Source: Aquibium sp. ELW1220 (GTDB lineage Bacteria > Pseudomonadota > Alphaproteobacteria > Rhizobiales > Rhizobiaceae). From it: DNA of 64,000 bases. Shown here piece after piece: positions 57,851 through 64,000 of this stretch. Each line of letters starts with the position of its first letter. Positions within the stretch are counted from its first letter, which is position 1. Position numbers and translations under genes: made by a program. The stretch covers positions 186,001 through 250,000 of the forward strand of contig NZ_JAOAOQ010000004.1 in the NCBI RefSeq assembly GCF_030398385.1, given 5' to 3'. The notes beneath the pieces were generated by a model that did not search any database, was not told the origin of the DNA, and worked only from the letters and a program-made list of their open reading frames with translations.

Positions 57851-58606
57851 TTAGGAGCGATCTGCCTCGAAGTGAAATTTTACGGAGTACCTGATCAACC
57901 CCAGCGTCGGGACGACTCGAGCCGCAGATTTTGTACGCCTGTCAAACTCGTGCGCTACAAGTAGTCCTCGGATTTTTCGGTTCGGCTCCTCTTCGGCAAT
58001 ATCGCCCATGTAGCCGAGAATTTGTGCAATCGCTCGGCTGTCCGCCCTGCCGGCCTTCAATTCGACGACTACCATCGAGTTGTCTGTTTGGTCACAGCAG
58101 GTGATATCGATGAACCCTGAGGCCACCGACCGCTCAGCACCGTCGTCGATTATTATGAGGCTTGCGCTTAGCTGACGGATTTCCCGACGGAGTGCAGCTT
58201 GCATGTCGCGTTCGAGCGACAACTTCTGTGCTGGAATTTCTGCGTAATCTTCATGAGGAACGCCAAGAGAAATAGTCGTATTTTCGGACTCCAATGGAAC
58301 ATCCGCATCGCTACGCTCCCAGCCGGTAAGGAACTTGCGATACCTCACCACCGCATTTTTATACGAAGCGAGATTGTTCCTGGTGTTCCCGTTGAACGGG
58401 ATTTTCGATGGGTTTGGCTTTCCCACTCTTTCATCTTCAGCTGAATAGGTTAGTTCGTCTATAACCCCCTGAAGCGTTCCGCTTGCAAAGTGATCATCCA
58501 GGTTCCCATAACAATCCTCAACTCGTCCGGCACGATGCAACTGTGCCGTAATCGTTCCTGATTCATACTTTTGGTCTTCGAGCCAGGTCCTATATTCTGC
58601 GCGCAT
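57851..58606 (-). CDS. PD-(D/E)XK nuclease-like protein (NucS/DUF91-type C-terminal domain)
   Basis: 251 residues with markedly lower GC than its neighbours. The N-terminal ~95 residues (YRTWLEDQKYESGTI, RVEDCYGNLDDHFASGTL, RNNLASYKNAVVRYRKFL) look like a helical domain I have seen beside defence-type nucleases, but the name is not certain. The C-terminal half has the nuclease pattern: an Asp in ASGFIDITCCDQ, then VVVELKAGRADSRAIAQILG (E-x-K plus Gln) and a closing strand, as in NucS/DUF91 endonucleases. So it probably cuts DNA. It starts 21 bp after the DUF433 gene, transcribed the same way. It breaks the glc operon. Confidence 0.7.
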   Translation of the reverse strand: MRAEYRTWLEDQKYESGTITAQLHRAGRVEDCYGNLDDHFASGTLQGVIDELTYSAEDERVGKPNPSKIPFNGNTRNNLASYKNAVVRYRKFLTGWERSDADVPLESENTTISLGVPHEDYAEIPAQKLSLERDMQAALRREIRQLSASLIIIDDGAERSVASGFIDITCCDQTDNSMVVVELKAGRADSRAIAQILGYMGDIAEEEPNRKIRGLLVAHEFDRRTKSAARVVPTLGLIRYSVKFHFEADRS

Positions 58607-58627
58607 CCGCTCCCTCGCCCACTATTT

Positions 58628-58855
58628 TTATCTCTCATCCTCGACGAATTGTGCCTCAAGCTCCTGCATTGCAATGAACAACACTCTTTTGATCTGATCT
58701 CGTTCTACTGTAGGAAAATTGCAAACGACGTCGTCCATCGACATGCCTGCGGCAAAGTTTTCAAAGACCGCCAAAACCGGCACCCGCGTCCCCTTGAACA
58801 CCACGGCCCCGGACATGATCTCGGGATCTCGACTGAGGATCTCGTCTACCTGCAT
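58628..58855 (-). CDS. DUF433 domain protein (antitoxin-like)
   Basis: 75 residues: EILSRDPEIMSGAVVFKGTR followed by VPVLAVFENFAAGMSMDDVV, then FPTVERDQIKRVLFIAMQEL. These are standard DUF433 features, a small winged-helix-like family that normally pairs with a DUF5615 PIN-like toxin. No such partner is seen; a nuclease-like gene lies 21 bp downstream instead. Lower GC than the flanking glc genes. Confidence 0.85.
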   Translation of the reverse strand: MQVDEILSRDPEIMSGAVVFKGTRVPVLAVFENFAAGMSMDDVVCNFPTVERDQIKRVLFIAMQELEAQFVEDER

Positions 58856-58878
58856 GGCCTCTTCCCTCGCTCACACGT

Positions 58879-59253
58879 TCAGATTAGCCACCCGTGCGGG
58901 TTCCGGATCGGCTCGTCGCGCGAGGCCGCCATCAGACCGATCACGCATCGCACCACGAACCACACCGCGGTCGCGATCATCAGCAGGAAGCCGACCAGCA
59001 GGATCGCCAGCACCGCCGAGATCAGCGAATAGAGCAGGCCGATCCAGAAGGTGCGGATGGCATATGTATAGTGCGTCGCCACCCAGCCCGTCGCCTTGCC
59101 GCGGTTGATGTGGGCCATGACGATGCCGATCAGCGGCGTGAAGGCGAAGGCGAAGCCGGCCAGGTAGAGCACGTAGATCACCTGGATGTTGGTCTTGCCC
59201 GTTTCCAGCCATCTGTCGGTCTGGCGTCCGCCGCCCGGGTTCGTGTCGCTCAT
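58879..59253 (-). CDS. DUF4870-like small membrane protein
   Basis: 124 residues with three hydrophobic segments (VIYVLYLAGFAFAFTPLIGI, TFWIGLLYSLISAVLAILLV, FLLMIATAVWFVVRCVIGL). The first part is polar (MSDTNPGGGRQTDRWLETGK). A VMAHINRGKATGWVATHY stretch and C-terminal RDEPIRNPHGWLI resemble DUF4870-type membrane proteins. Unknown role. It starts 2 bp after the glcE stop and so belongs to the same transcript. Confidence 0.75.
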   Translation of the reverse strand: MSDTNPGGGRQTDRWLETGKTNIQVIYVLYLAGFAFAFTPLIGIVMAHINRGKATGWVATHYTYAIRTFWIGLLYSLISAVLAILLVGFLLMIATAVWFVVRCVIGLMAASRDEPIRNPHGWLI

Positions 59254-59254
59254 G

Positions 59255-60499
59255 TCAGCCTCCTGTCGCGTGGCGGTCCGCGCCGGCAACCGCGTGCGCG
59301 GCGGCCATCCGGCCGGGATTGAGTATAGCCTTGGGATCGAATTCGGTCTTCAGCCGCGCCGCCAGGGCGGCGAGCGCGGCGGGCTGCGGCTCGAACACCG
59401 GCACGGCCACCCGTTCGGAAAAGCTCGCCCGAACCAGTGTCGCGTGTCCGCCGCCGTGGCGCTTGACCAGCGCGCGCAGCGTTGCCGCCTCGCACTCGCC
59501 TTCCATGCGCAGCCACACGAGGCCGCCCTGCCAGTCGTAGAACGCGTCGACGGCCACCTGCATGCGCAGCGCCATGACCATACGGTGCCCGTCCGACGGC
59601 GCCATCGACACCCGCCACACCGGCCTGGCCGTCCCGTCGGCGAAGGGCGTGACGTCGCGCACCTGCCGCCAGAGCGTCCGGGACGGGGTCTCGTCGATCG
59701 CGTCGATCTCCAGCATCGAGAAGAGGTGTTTCAGCATCTCCGTTCGATAGGTCACGGACGGCCCGAAACCCTCGACCCTGAGCAGCGTCGAAGCGCGGCT
59801 CGACAGGGCGCCGTCGAGCACCTTTCCCGTCACCGTCTCCGGCAGGTGCGCGGCGGCCGAAACCTCGGCACTCGATCCCATCGCCGCCGCCATGGCCGCG
59901 ACCGCCTGTTCCTCCGTCAGCCCCCGAAGCGCCAGCGTCGTCTCGGTCTCCGATCGCGGCAGCACCTTGAAGGTGACGTCCGTGAGCACCGCCAGCGTGC
60001 CCCAGGCGCCGGCCATCACCTTCGACAGGTCGTAGCCGGTGACGTTCTTCACCACCCGCCCGCCCGACTTGAAGGCCTCGCCGCGGCCCGATACGGCGTG
60101 GATGCCGAGGATATGGTCGCGCGCCGCGCCCGCCTTCAGGCGACGCGGCCCGGCGAGATTGGCCGACAGCAGGCCGCCGATCGTGCCGCGTCCCGCCTCG
60201 CCGCCGAGCAATGGACCGTAGTCCATCGGCTCGAAGGCGAATTCCTGGTGCCTCTCCGAAAGCAGCTTTTCGATCTCGGCCACCGGCGTGCCCGCCCTCG
60301 CCGACAGGACGAGTTCCTCCGGCTCGTAGAGCGTGACGCCCGACAGCCCCGAGCAGTCGACCGCGTGTTCGGTCTGGAGGGGCCGTCCGATGCCGCGCTT
60401 GGAGCCGTGCCCGACGATCTCGACCGGCTCGCCCTCGCCTGCCGCCCATCGGACGGCCTCGAGCACCTCGGCGGATGTGGTGGGGGTGAAGGTGGTCAT
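59255..60499 (-). CDS. glcE: Glycolate oxidase FAD-binding subunit GlcE
   Basis: 414 residues of the FAD-binding PCMH fold, first half (VEIVGHGSKRGIGRPLQTEH, ARAGTPVAEIEKLLSERHQE, GGLLSANLAGPRRLKAGAAR followed by DHILGIHAVSGRGEAFKSGG). The shorter C-terminal part matches GlcE, which lacks the full catalytic cap of GlcD. Together GlcD, GlcE and GlcF oxidise glycolate to glyoxylate. The Uma2 gene lies upstream, 41 bp away, and the DUF4870 gene downstream. Confidence 0.93.
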   Translation of the reverse strand: MTTFTPTTSAEVLEAVRWAAGEGEPVEIVGHGSKRGIGRPLQTEHAVDCSGLSGVTLYEPEELVLSARAGTPVAEIEKLLSERHQEFAFEPMDYGPLLGGEAGRGTIGGLLSANLAGPRRLKAGAARDHILGIHAVSGRGEAFKSGGRVVKNVTGYDLSKVMAGAWGTLAVLTDVTFKVLPRSETETTLALRGLTEEQAVAAMAAAMGSSAEVSAAAHLPETVTGKVLDGALSSRASTLLRVEGFGPSVTYRTEMLKHLFSMLEIDAIDETPSRTLWRQVRDVTPFADGTARPVWRVSMAPSDGHRMVMALRMQVAVDAFYDWQGGLVWLRMEGECEAATLRALVKRHGGGHATLVRASFSERVAVPVFEPQPAALAALAARLKTEFDPKAILNPGRMAAAHAVAGADRHATGG

Positions 60500-60539
60500 G
60501 CGTGTTCCGAAACCGTCATACCGATTGCTGGCGCAACCA

Positions 60540-61118
60540 TCACGTCACCGGAGTTCCACGATACAGGTCCGCCACCCGGCACGAAAACCCGGACTCCGCC
60601 AGTTCGATCACATCGTCCGCCGAGCGATAAACGCGGCCTTGCCAGTCGTTCGAGCGCGACCAGACTTCGACGGCGAAATCGTCCTGAGAAATGATCAGAA
60701 CATGAACGCAATCCGGCGATGCCGCGTAGATTGATCGTTTGCGGCTTATGAATTCACGCGTGTTTGACCCCGACAGGACTTCGGCGGCCATGTGGAACCG
60801 AGTTCCGTAAACCTCATCCTCGACCTTTGAATTGATCACTGCGACGTCCGCGATTGCACGAAAGTCCGGGAATGCCTCAACTTGAACCGCCACTTCATGC
60901 ATGGCGACGACATCCGGGAGATGCTTCTGAAGTGCAGCGTTCATAAGCAGGATCAGGTTGAGGCCGATCCGCTGGTGCGGCAGCCTTGCAGGCGACATCA
61001 TCATGAACGCTTCCCCGTCGATCAGTTGCCAGCGTTCCTCGCGCGGACGGTCCTCAATGAAATCGAGGAACTCTTCGGCGGTCAGCTTTCCCGGCGGCGG
61101 CGCGACATGCGTGTTCAT
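60540..61118 (-). CDS. Uma2 family (DUF820) putative endonuclease
   Basis: 192 residues. N-terminal TAEEFLDFIEDRPREERWQL followed by IDGEAFMMMSPARLPHQRIG, the usual DUF820 opening. The nuclease core holds FRAIADVAVIN and FHMAAEVLSGSNTREFISRK (E-V-L-S) and ends PDCVHVLIISQDDFAVEVW. Uma2 proteins have a restriction-endonuclease fold and are mostly uncharacterised. GGAGGG precedes the ATG. It sits between glcD and glcE, on the same strand, and has no known part in glycolate use. Confidence 0.88.
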   Translation of the reverse strand: MNTHVAPPPGKLTAEEFLDFIEDRPREERWQLIDGEAFMMMSPARLPHQRIGLNLILLMNAALQKHLPDVVAMHEVAVQVEAFPDFRAIADVAVINSKVEDEVYGTRFHMAAEVLSGSNTREFISRKRSIYAASPDCVHVLIISQDDFAVEVWSRSNDWQGRVYRSADDVIELAESGFSCRVADLYRGTPVT

Positions 61119-61173
61119 TCAGACGCCCTCCTTCCTGTCGCCATCATAGCGGAAAACCGGCGATCGGCCAAAG

Positions 61174-62670
61174 TCAGAACCTCGGAATGTCGGGAAACGG
61201 CATCTGCCCCTTGTGCACGTGCATCCGTCCCATCTCCGCGCAGCGTCGCAGTTGCGGGAACACCTTGCCGGGGTTGAGCAGATGGTTGGGGTCGAAGGCG
61301 CACTTCACCCGCATCTGGTGGTCGAGATCGTCCTCTGTGAACATCGTGCCCATCAGGTCGCGCTTCTCCACGCCCACGCCATGCTCGCCGGTGAGCACGC
61401 CGCCCACCTCGACGCAGAGGCGCAGGATGTCGGAACCGAAGGCCTCCGCCTTCTCCAGTTCGCCTGGCCGGTTGGCGTCGTAGAGGATCAGCGGGTGCAG
61501 ATTGCCGTCGCCGGCGTGGAAGACATTGGCGACGCCGAGGCCGTAGCGCTGCGACATCTCCCGCATTCCGGCCAGCACCCTGGGCAGTTCCTTGCGCGGG
61601 ATCGTGCCGTCCATGCAGTAATAGTCCGGCGAGATCCGCCCGACCGCCGGAAACGCCGCCTTGCGCCCGGCCCAGAAGATCAGCCGTTCCTCTTCCGACG
61701 TCGAGATCCGGCACGCCGTGGAACCGTTCCGCGCGGCGATCGCCTCCACCTGCCCGATCAGGTGGTCGATCTCCGGTCCCGGCCCGTCGAGCTCGACGAT
61801 CAGCAGCGCCTCGACGTCGAGCGGATAGCCGGCATGGACGAAGTCCTCCGCCGCCCGGATCGCCGGCCCGTCCATCATCTCCATGCCGCCGGGAATGATG
61901 CAGGCGCCGATGATGTCGGCCACGCACTGTCCGGCTTCCTCGCTGGACGGGAAGCCGATCAGGAGCGCGCGCGCCGCCTCCGGCCTCTTCAGGATGCGAA
62001 CGGTAACCTCGGTGACGACGCCGAGCAGCCCTTCCGAGCCGGTCATCACGCCGAGCAGGTCGTAGCCCTCGGAATCGAGGTGCTTGCCGCCGAGCCGCAG
62101 CACCTGGCCGTCCATCAGCACCATTTCGATGCCGAGCACGTTGTTGGCGGTGAGCCCGTACTTGAGACAGTGCACGCCGCCGGAATTCTCCGCCACGTTG
62201 CCGCCGATCGAGCAGGCGATCTGCGACGACGGGTCGGGCGCATAGTAGAAGCCCTCCTGCTCCACCGCGTGCGTGATGCCGAGATTTGTCACCCCCGGCT
62301 GCGCGGTCACGCTCCGGTTCGCGTAGTCGATGTCGAGAATGCGGTTGAAGCGGCTCATGACGAGGAGCACCGCGTCTTCCAGCGGCAGCGCGCCACCCGA
62401 CAGCGAAGTGCCCGAGCCGCGCGGCACGACCCGGATGTTGCGGTCGTTGCAGTACTTGAGGATCCGGGCCACCTGTGCCGTCGTCTCCGGCAGCACCACC
62501 ACCAGCGGCAGCTGCCGATAGGCCGTCAGCCCGTCGCTCTCGAAGGCGCGCATGCCGTTGACGGCGTCGACCACGCCTTCCCCCGGCACGATGATCTTCA
62601 TGTCGGCCACGATCTCGGCCCGCCGCGCCAGCGTCGCGGCATCGGGCTTGGGCATCGCCAGTCCAGTCAT
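61174..62670 (-). CDS. glcD: Glycolate oxidase subunit GlcD
   Basis: 498 residues. FAD-binding_4 domain: VVPRGSGTSLSGGALPLEDA, LDIDYANRSVTAQPGVTNLG, GGNVAENSGGVHCLKYGLTA and the C-terminal FAD-oxidase C domain ending HAGDGNLHPLILYDANRPGE, GEHGVGVEKRDLMGTMFTED and FDPNHLLNPGKVFP. It is the catalytic flavoprotein that oxidises glycolate (or D-lactate) and passes electrons to GlcF. The ATG at 62670 has GGGAGG upstream. It is the first gene of the glc series. Confidence 0.95.
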   Translation of the reverse strand: MTGLAMPKPDAATLARRAEIVADMKIIVPGEGVVDAVNGMRAFESDGLTAYRQLPLVVVLPETTAQVARILKYCNDRNIRVVPRGSGTSLSGGALPLEDAVLLVMSRFNRILDIDYANRSVTAQPGVTNLGITHAVEQEGFYYAPDPSSQIACSIGGNVAENSGGVHCLKYGLTANNVLGIEMVLMDGQVLRLGGKHLDSEGYDLLGVMTGSEGLLGVVTEVTVRILKRPEAARALLIGFPSSEEAGQCVADIIGACIIPGGMEMMDGPAIRAAEDFVHAGYPLDVEALLIVELDGPGPEIDHLIGQVEAIAARNGSTACRISTSEEERLIFWAGRKAAFPAVGRISPDYYCMDGTIPRKELPRVLAGMREMSQRYGLGVANVFHAGDGNLHPLILYDANRPGELEKAEAFGSDILRLCVEVGGVLTGEHGVGVEKRDLMGTMFTEDDLDHQMRVKCAFDPNHLLNPGKVFPQLRRCAEMGRMHVHKGQMPFPDIPRF

Positions 62671-62796
62671 GATGAGCCTCCCGCGACGAAGTGGTCAAAA
62701 CTCTTTACCAGTTCCCGGCGCCGCCGCAAAGGGCGATCCGAACGGACGGAAGAGAGCAGCCACACCGGGAGTGCTGCCGGCGTTTGGCCCCCGGTT

Positions 62797-62995
62797 TTCG
62801 TCATCCCGGAACGACGTCCGAGCGAAGCGAAGGACGCCGTATCCGGGATCCATGCCTCGCCGTCCATCTCCGTGGTCCGGTGCAGGACGACCCACGGCCG
62901 CCGCGATCCCGCCAGCTGCTCCCGCCCGCACCCCCGCGCCAGACGACATCCGCCGAGGCGCGGATCCCGCGTCGGCGCCTCCGCCGCCCCTCCGA
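62797..62995. repeat. MITE-like element, truncated copy 3
   Basis: Shares the left end TTCGTCATCCCGG, the CGTATCCGGGATCCATGCC segment and parts of the right half (GGATCCCG ... GGCGCCTCCGCC) with the two elements near 44 kb. The right terminal repeat is missing. It fills most of the 440-bp gap between glcD and the cytochrome c gene, in which I support no gene; the last 100 bp before 63114 should hold the cytochrome promoter. Confidence 0.75.
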
Positions 62996-63113
62996 AACAC
63001 TGCGACATAGTGCCTTCAGCGCGCTGACGGCTGCGGCAGCTCTTGCCGCAGCCACTCGATCGGCGCAATTCAGCACCGAAACGCCACGAATGGTTTCCGC
63101 CAGGGAGAGAAAC

Positions 63114-63512
63114 ATGACGAAGCTTTCAGTCCTCGCAACCACCGCCTTGCTGGCCCTCTCGGGCGCCGCGTTTGCCGATGGCGATCCGGCTGCCGGCGAG
63201 AAGGTGTTCAAGAAGTGCAGCGCCTGCCACGCCGTCGGCGCCGGTGCCAAGAACAAGGTCGGCCCTGAGCTCAACGGCATCGTCGGCCGCAAGGTGGCAA
63301 GCGTCGAGGGCTTCAAGTATTCGCCCGCCATGACCGAATTCGGCGCTGGCGACAAGGCCTGGGACGCCGCGACGCTCGACGCCTATCTCGCCGACCCCAA
63401 GAGCTACATCCCGAAGAACAAGATGGCCTTCGCCGGCCTCAAGAAGGCGGACGAGCGCGCCGATGTCATCGCCTATCTGAACAAGTTCAACGAGGACGGC
63501 TCGGCCAGGTAG
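63114..63512 (+). CDS. Class I c-type cytochrome
   Basis: 132 residues. Signal peptide (MTKLSVLATTALLALSGAAF, cleaved after AFA), heme site CSACH (residues ~37-41, in VFKKCSACHAVGAG), and a C-terminal axial methionine in KNKMAFAGLKK. A small periplasmic electron carrier of the cytochrome c2/c550 type. GGGAGAG precedes the ATG. A GC hairpin (63536-63558) follows. Confidence 0.93.
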   Translation: MTKLSVLATTALLALSGAAFADGDPAAGEKVFKKCSACHAVGAGAKNKVGPELNGIVGRKVASVEGFKYSPAMTEFGAGDKAWDAATLDAYLADPKSYIPKNKMAFAGLKKADERADVIAYLNKFNEDGSAR

Positions 63513-63535
63513 GCCCTTCCGGAAACCAACGCGAT

Positions 63536-63558
63536 CCGCGGGCGCAAGACGCCCGCGG
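63536..63558. terminator. Hairpin between the cytochrome c and DUF3422 genes
   Basis: Perfect 9-bp stem CCGCGGGCG / CGCCCGCGG with a CAAGA loop between the two convergent stop codons. There is no T-run; likely bidirectional terminator. Confidence 0.6.
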
Positions 63559-63560
63559 CA

Positions 63561-64000
63561 TCAGTCCGCGCCCTCGCCGTGCTTGCTGCGGATCCGGCGC
63601 ACCATCCACCAGACGCCTGCGACGACCGGAACGACAAGCGCCGCCGTCAGCACCTCCGGCTTCACCGCGCCGCCGAACAGCGACGCGCCCTTGGCGAGAT
63701 AGCCGACCAGCCCCACGACATAGTAGGACACCGCCGCCACCGAGAGCCCCTCGACGGTCTGCTGCAGCCGCAGCTGCAGCTTGGCGCGGCGGTTCATCGA
63801 GGCGAGCAGGTCGCGATTGCCCTGCTCCACCTCCACGTCCACCCAGGTCCGCAGCAGCGTCGCCGCGCGGGCGAGCTTGCGCGACAGGTTCGCCTGCCGC
63901 TCCTCGATCGACCGACAGGTGCGCATCGCCGGCGCGACGCGCCTCTGCAGGAACGCCGACCAGCTCTCGCCGCCCGGCGCCGGCTCCTCGCCCAGCGCCG
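63561..64000 (-). CDS. DUF3422 family membrane protein (partial, 5' end outside window)
   Basis: The last 145 or so residues of a protein that enters from the right edge: GGESWSAFLQRRVAPAMRTC, then RQANLSRKLARAATLLRTWV followed by DVEVEQGNRDLLASMNRRAK, LQLRLQQTVEGLSVAAVSYY, and two hydrophobic segments near the end (AAVSYYVVGLVGYLAKG and EVLTAALVVPVVAGVWWMV). This matches the C-terminus of the DUF3422 family, conserved in alphaproteobacteria with unknown function. A Met inside (63926) is not the start: the frame continues to the window edge. Confidence 0.85.
   Translation of the reverse strand, partial: ALGEEPAPGGESWSAFLQRRVAPAMRTCRSIEERQANLSRKLARAATLLRTWVDVEVEQGNRDLLASMNRRAKLQLRLQQTVEGLSVAAVSYYVVGLVGYLAKGASLFGGAVKPEVLTAALVVPVVAGVWWMVRRIRSKHGEGAD

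Overview
The window is GC-rich (about 65 percent by eye) and densely coded. It comes from an alphaproteobacterium of the order Hyphomicrobiales (Rhizobiales), most like Mesorhizobium, Aquamicrobium or Nitratireductor in the Phyllobacteriaceae. The reasons are the lipid A block lpxK-waaA-DUF374-DUF4170-cysQ-pmbA beside mutL and a DUF2093 gene, a short HisG with HisZ next to hisS, a MutL carrying the endonuclease motif, CIRCE-controlled groESL, and palindromic repeats of the kind seen in rhizobia. The genus is inference. I saw no rRNA, tRNA, CRISPR array, phage or transposase gene.

Layout. 1-2885 (minus): the start of an antitoxin-like gene, two tandem paralogous secreted proteins and a non-pyrrolysine MttB-family methyltransferase. 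3031-10789: mutL and DUF2093 (plus), then the minus-strand lipid A/Kdo and housekeeping block. 10936-14275: a CPA2 antiporter and a MATE exporter. 14288-20999 (minus): patatin-like protein, an M16 peptidase pair, rsmD and a pseudouridine synthase with a long repetitive basic extension. 21078-30147: tadA, a lipoprotein, ileS (with an in-frame palindromic insertion), a MipA-like porin, two coupled SDRs, ribF and a HAD phosphatase. 30348-33531: a degenerate EAL protein and a TadG/vWA protein. 33739-37778: the groESL operon followed by an RHH-ParE module, a duplicated broken groEL 3' end and a hicAB module. 37794-42210 (minus): a TRAP transporter (dctM, dctQ, dctP) and a CorC-type protein. 42413-44981: fumC, two tandem MITE-like elements and doxX. 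45093-50759 (minus): acyl-CoA ligase, hisG, hisZ and hisS. 51038-56549: two tiny coupled membrane proteins, a chemoreceptor, tag (minus), an L,D-transpeptidase and a BASS transporter. 56519-62670 (minus): glycolate oxidase glcDEF interrupted by accessory genes. 63114-64000: a cytochrome c and the 3' end of a DUF3422 gene.

How genes work together. LpxK, WaaA, the DUF374 acyltransferase and probably the DUF4170 protein serve lipopolysaccharide synthesis. HisG and HisZ form the first histidine-pathway enzyme, with HisS alongside. GlcD, GlcE and GlcF make glyoxylate from glycolate, and fumarase serves the TCA cycle. DctP, DctQ and DctM are one TRAP importer.

Most unusual points: (1) about 240 bp of the groEL 3' end is present twice, flanking a toxin-antitoxin module, and the outer copy is broken by a stop codon; (2) a 126-bp palindrome sits in frame in the editing domain of IleRS; (3) a low-GC PD-(D/E)XK (NucS-like) gene with a DUF433 gene, and separately a Uma2 gene, sit inside the glc operon; (4) a sharp low-GC patch lies inside hisS; (5) there are three copies of a MITE-like element, and a long inverted-repeat element between hisG and hisZ.
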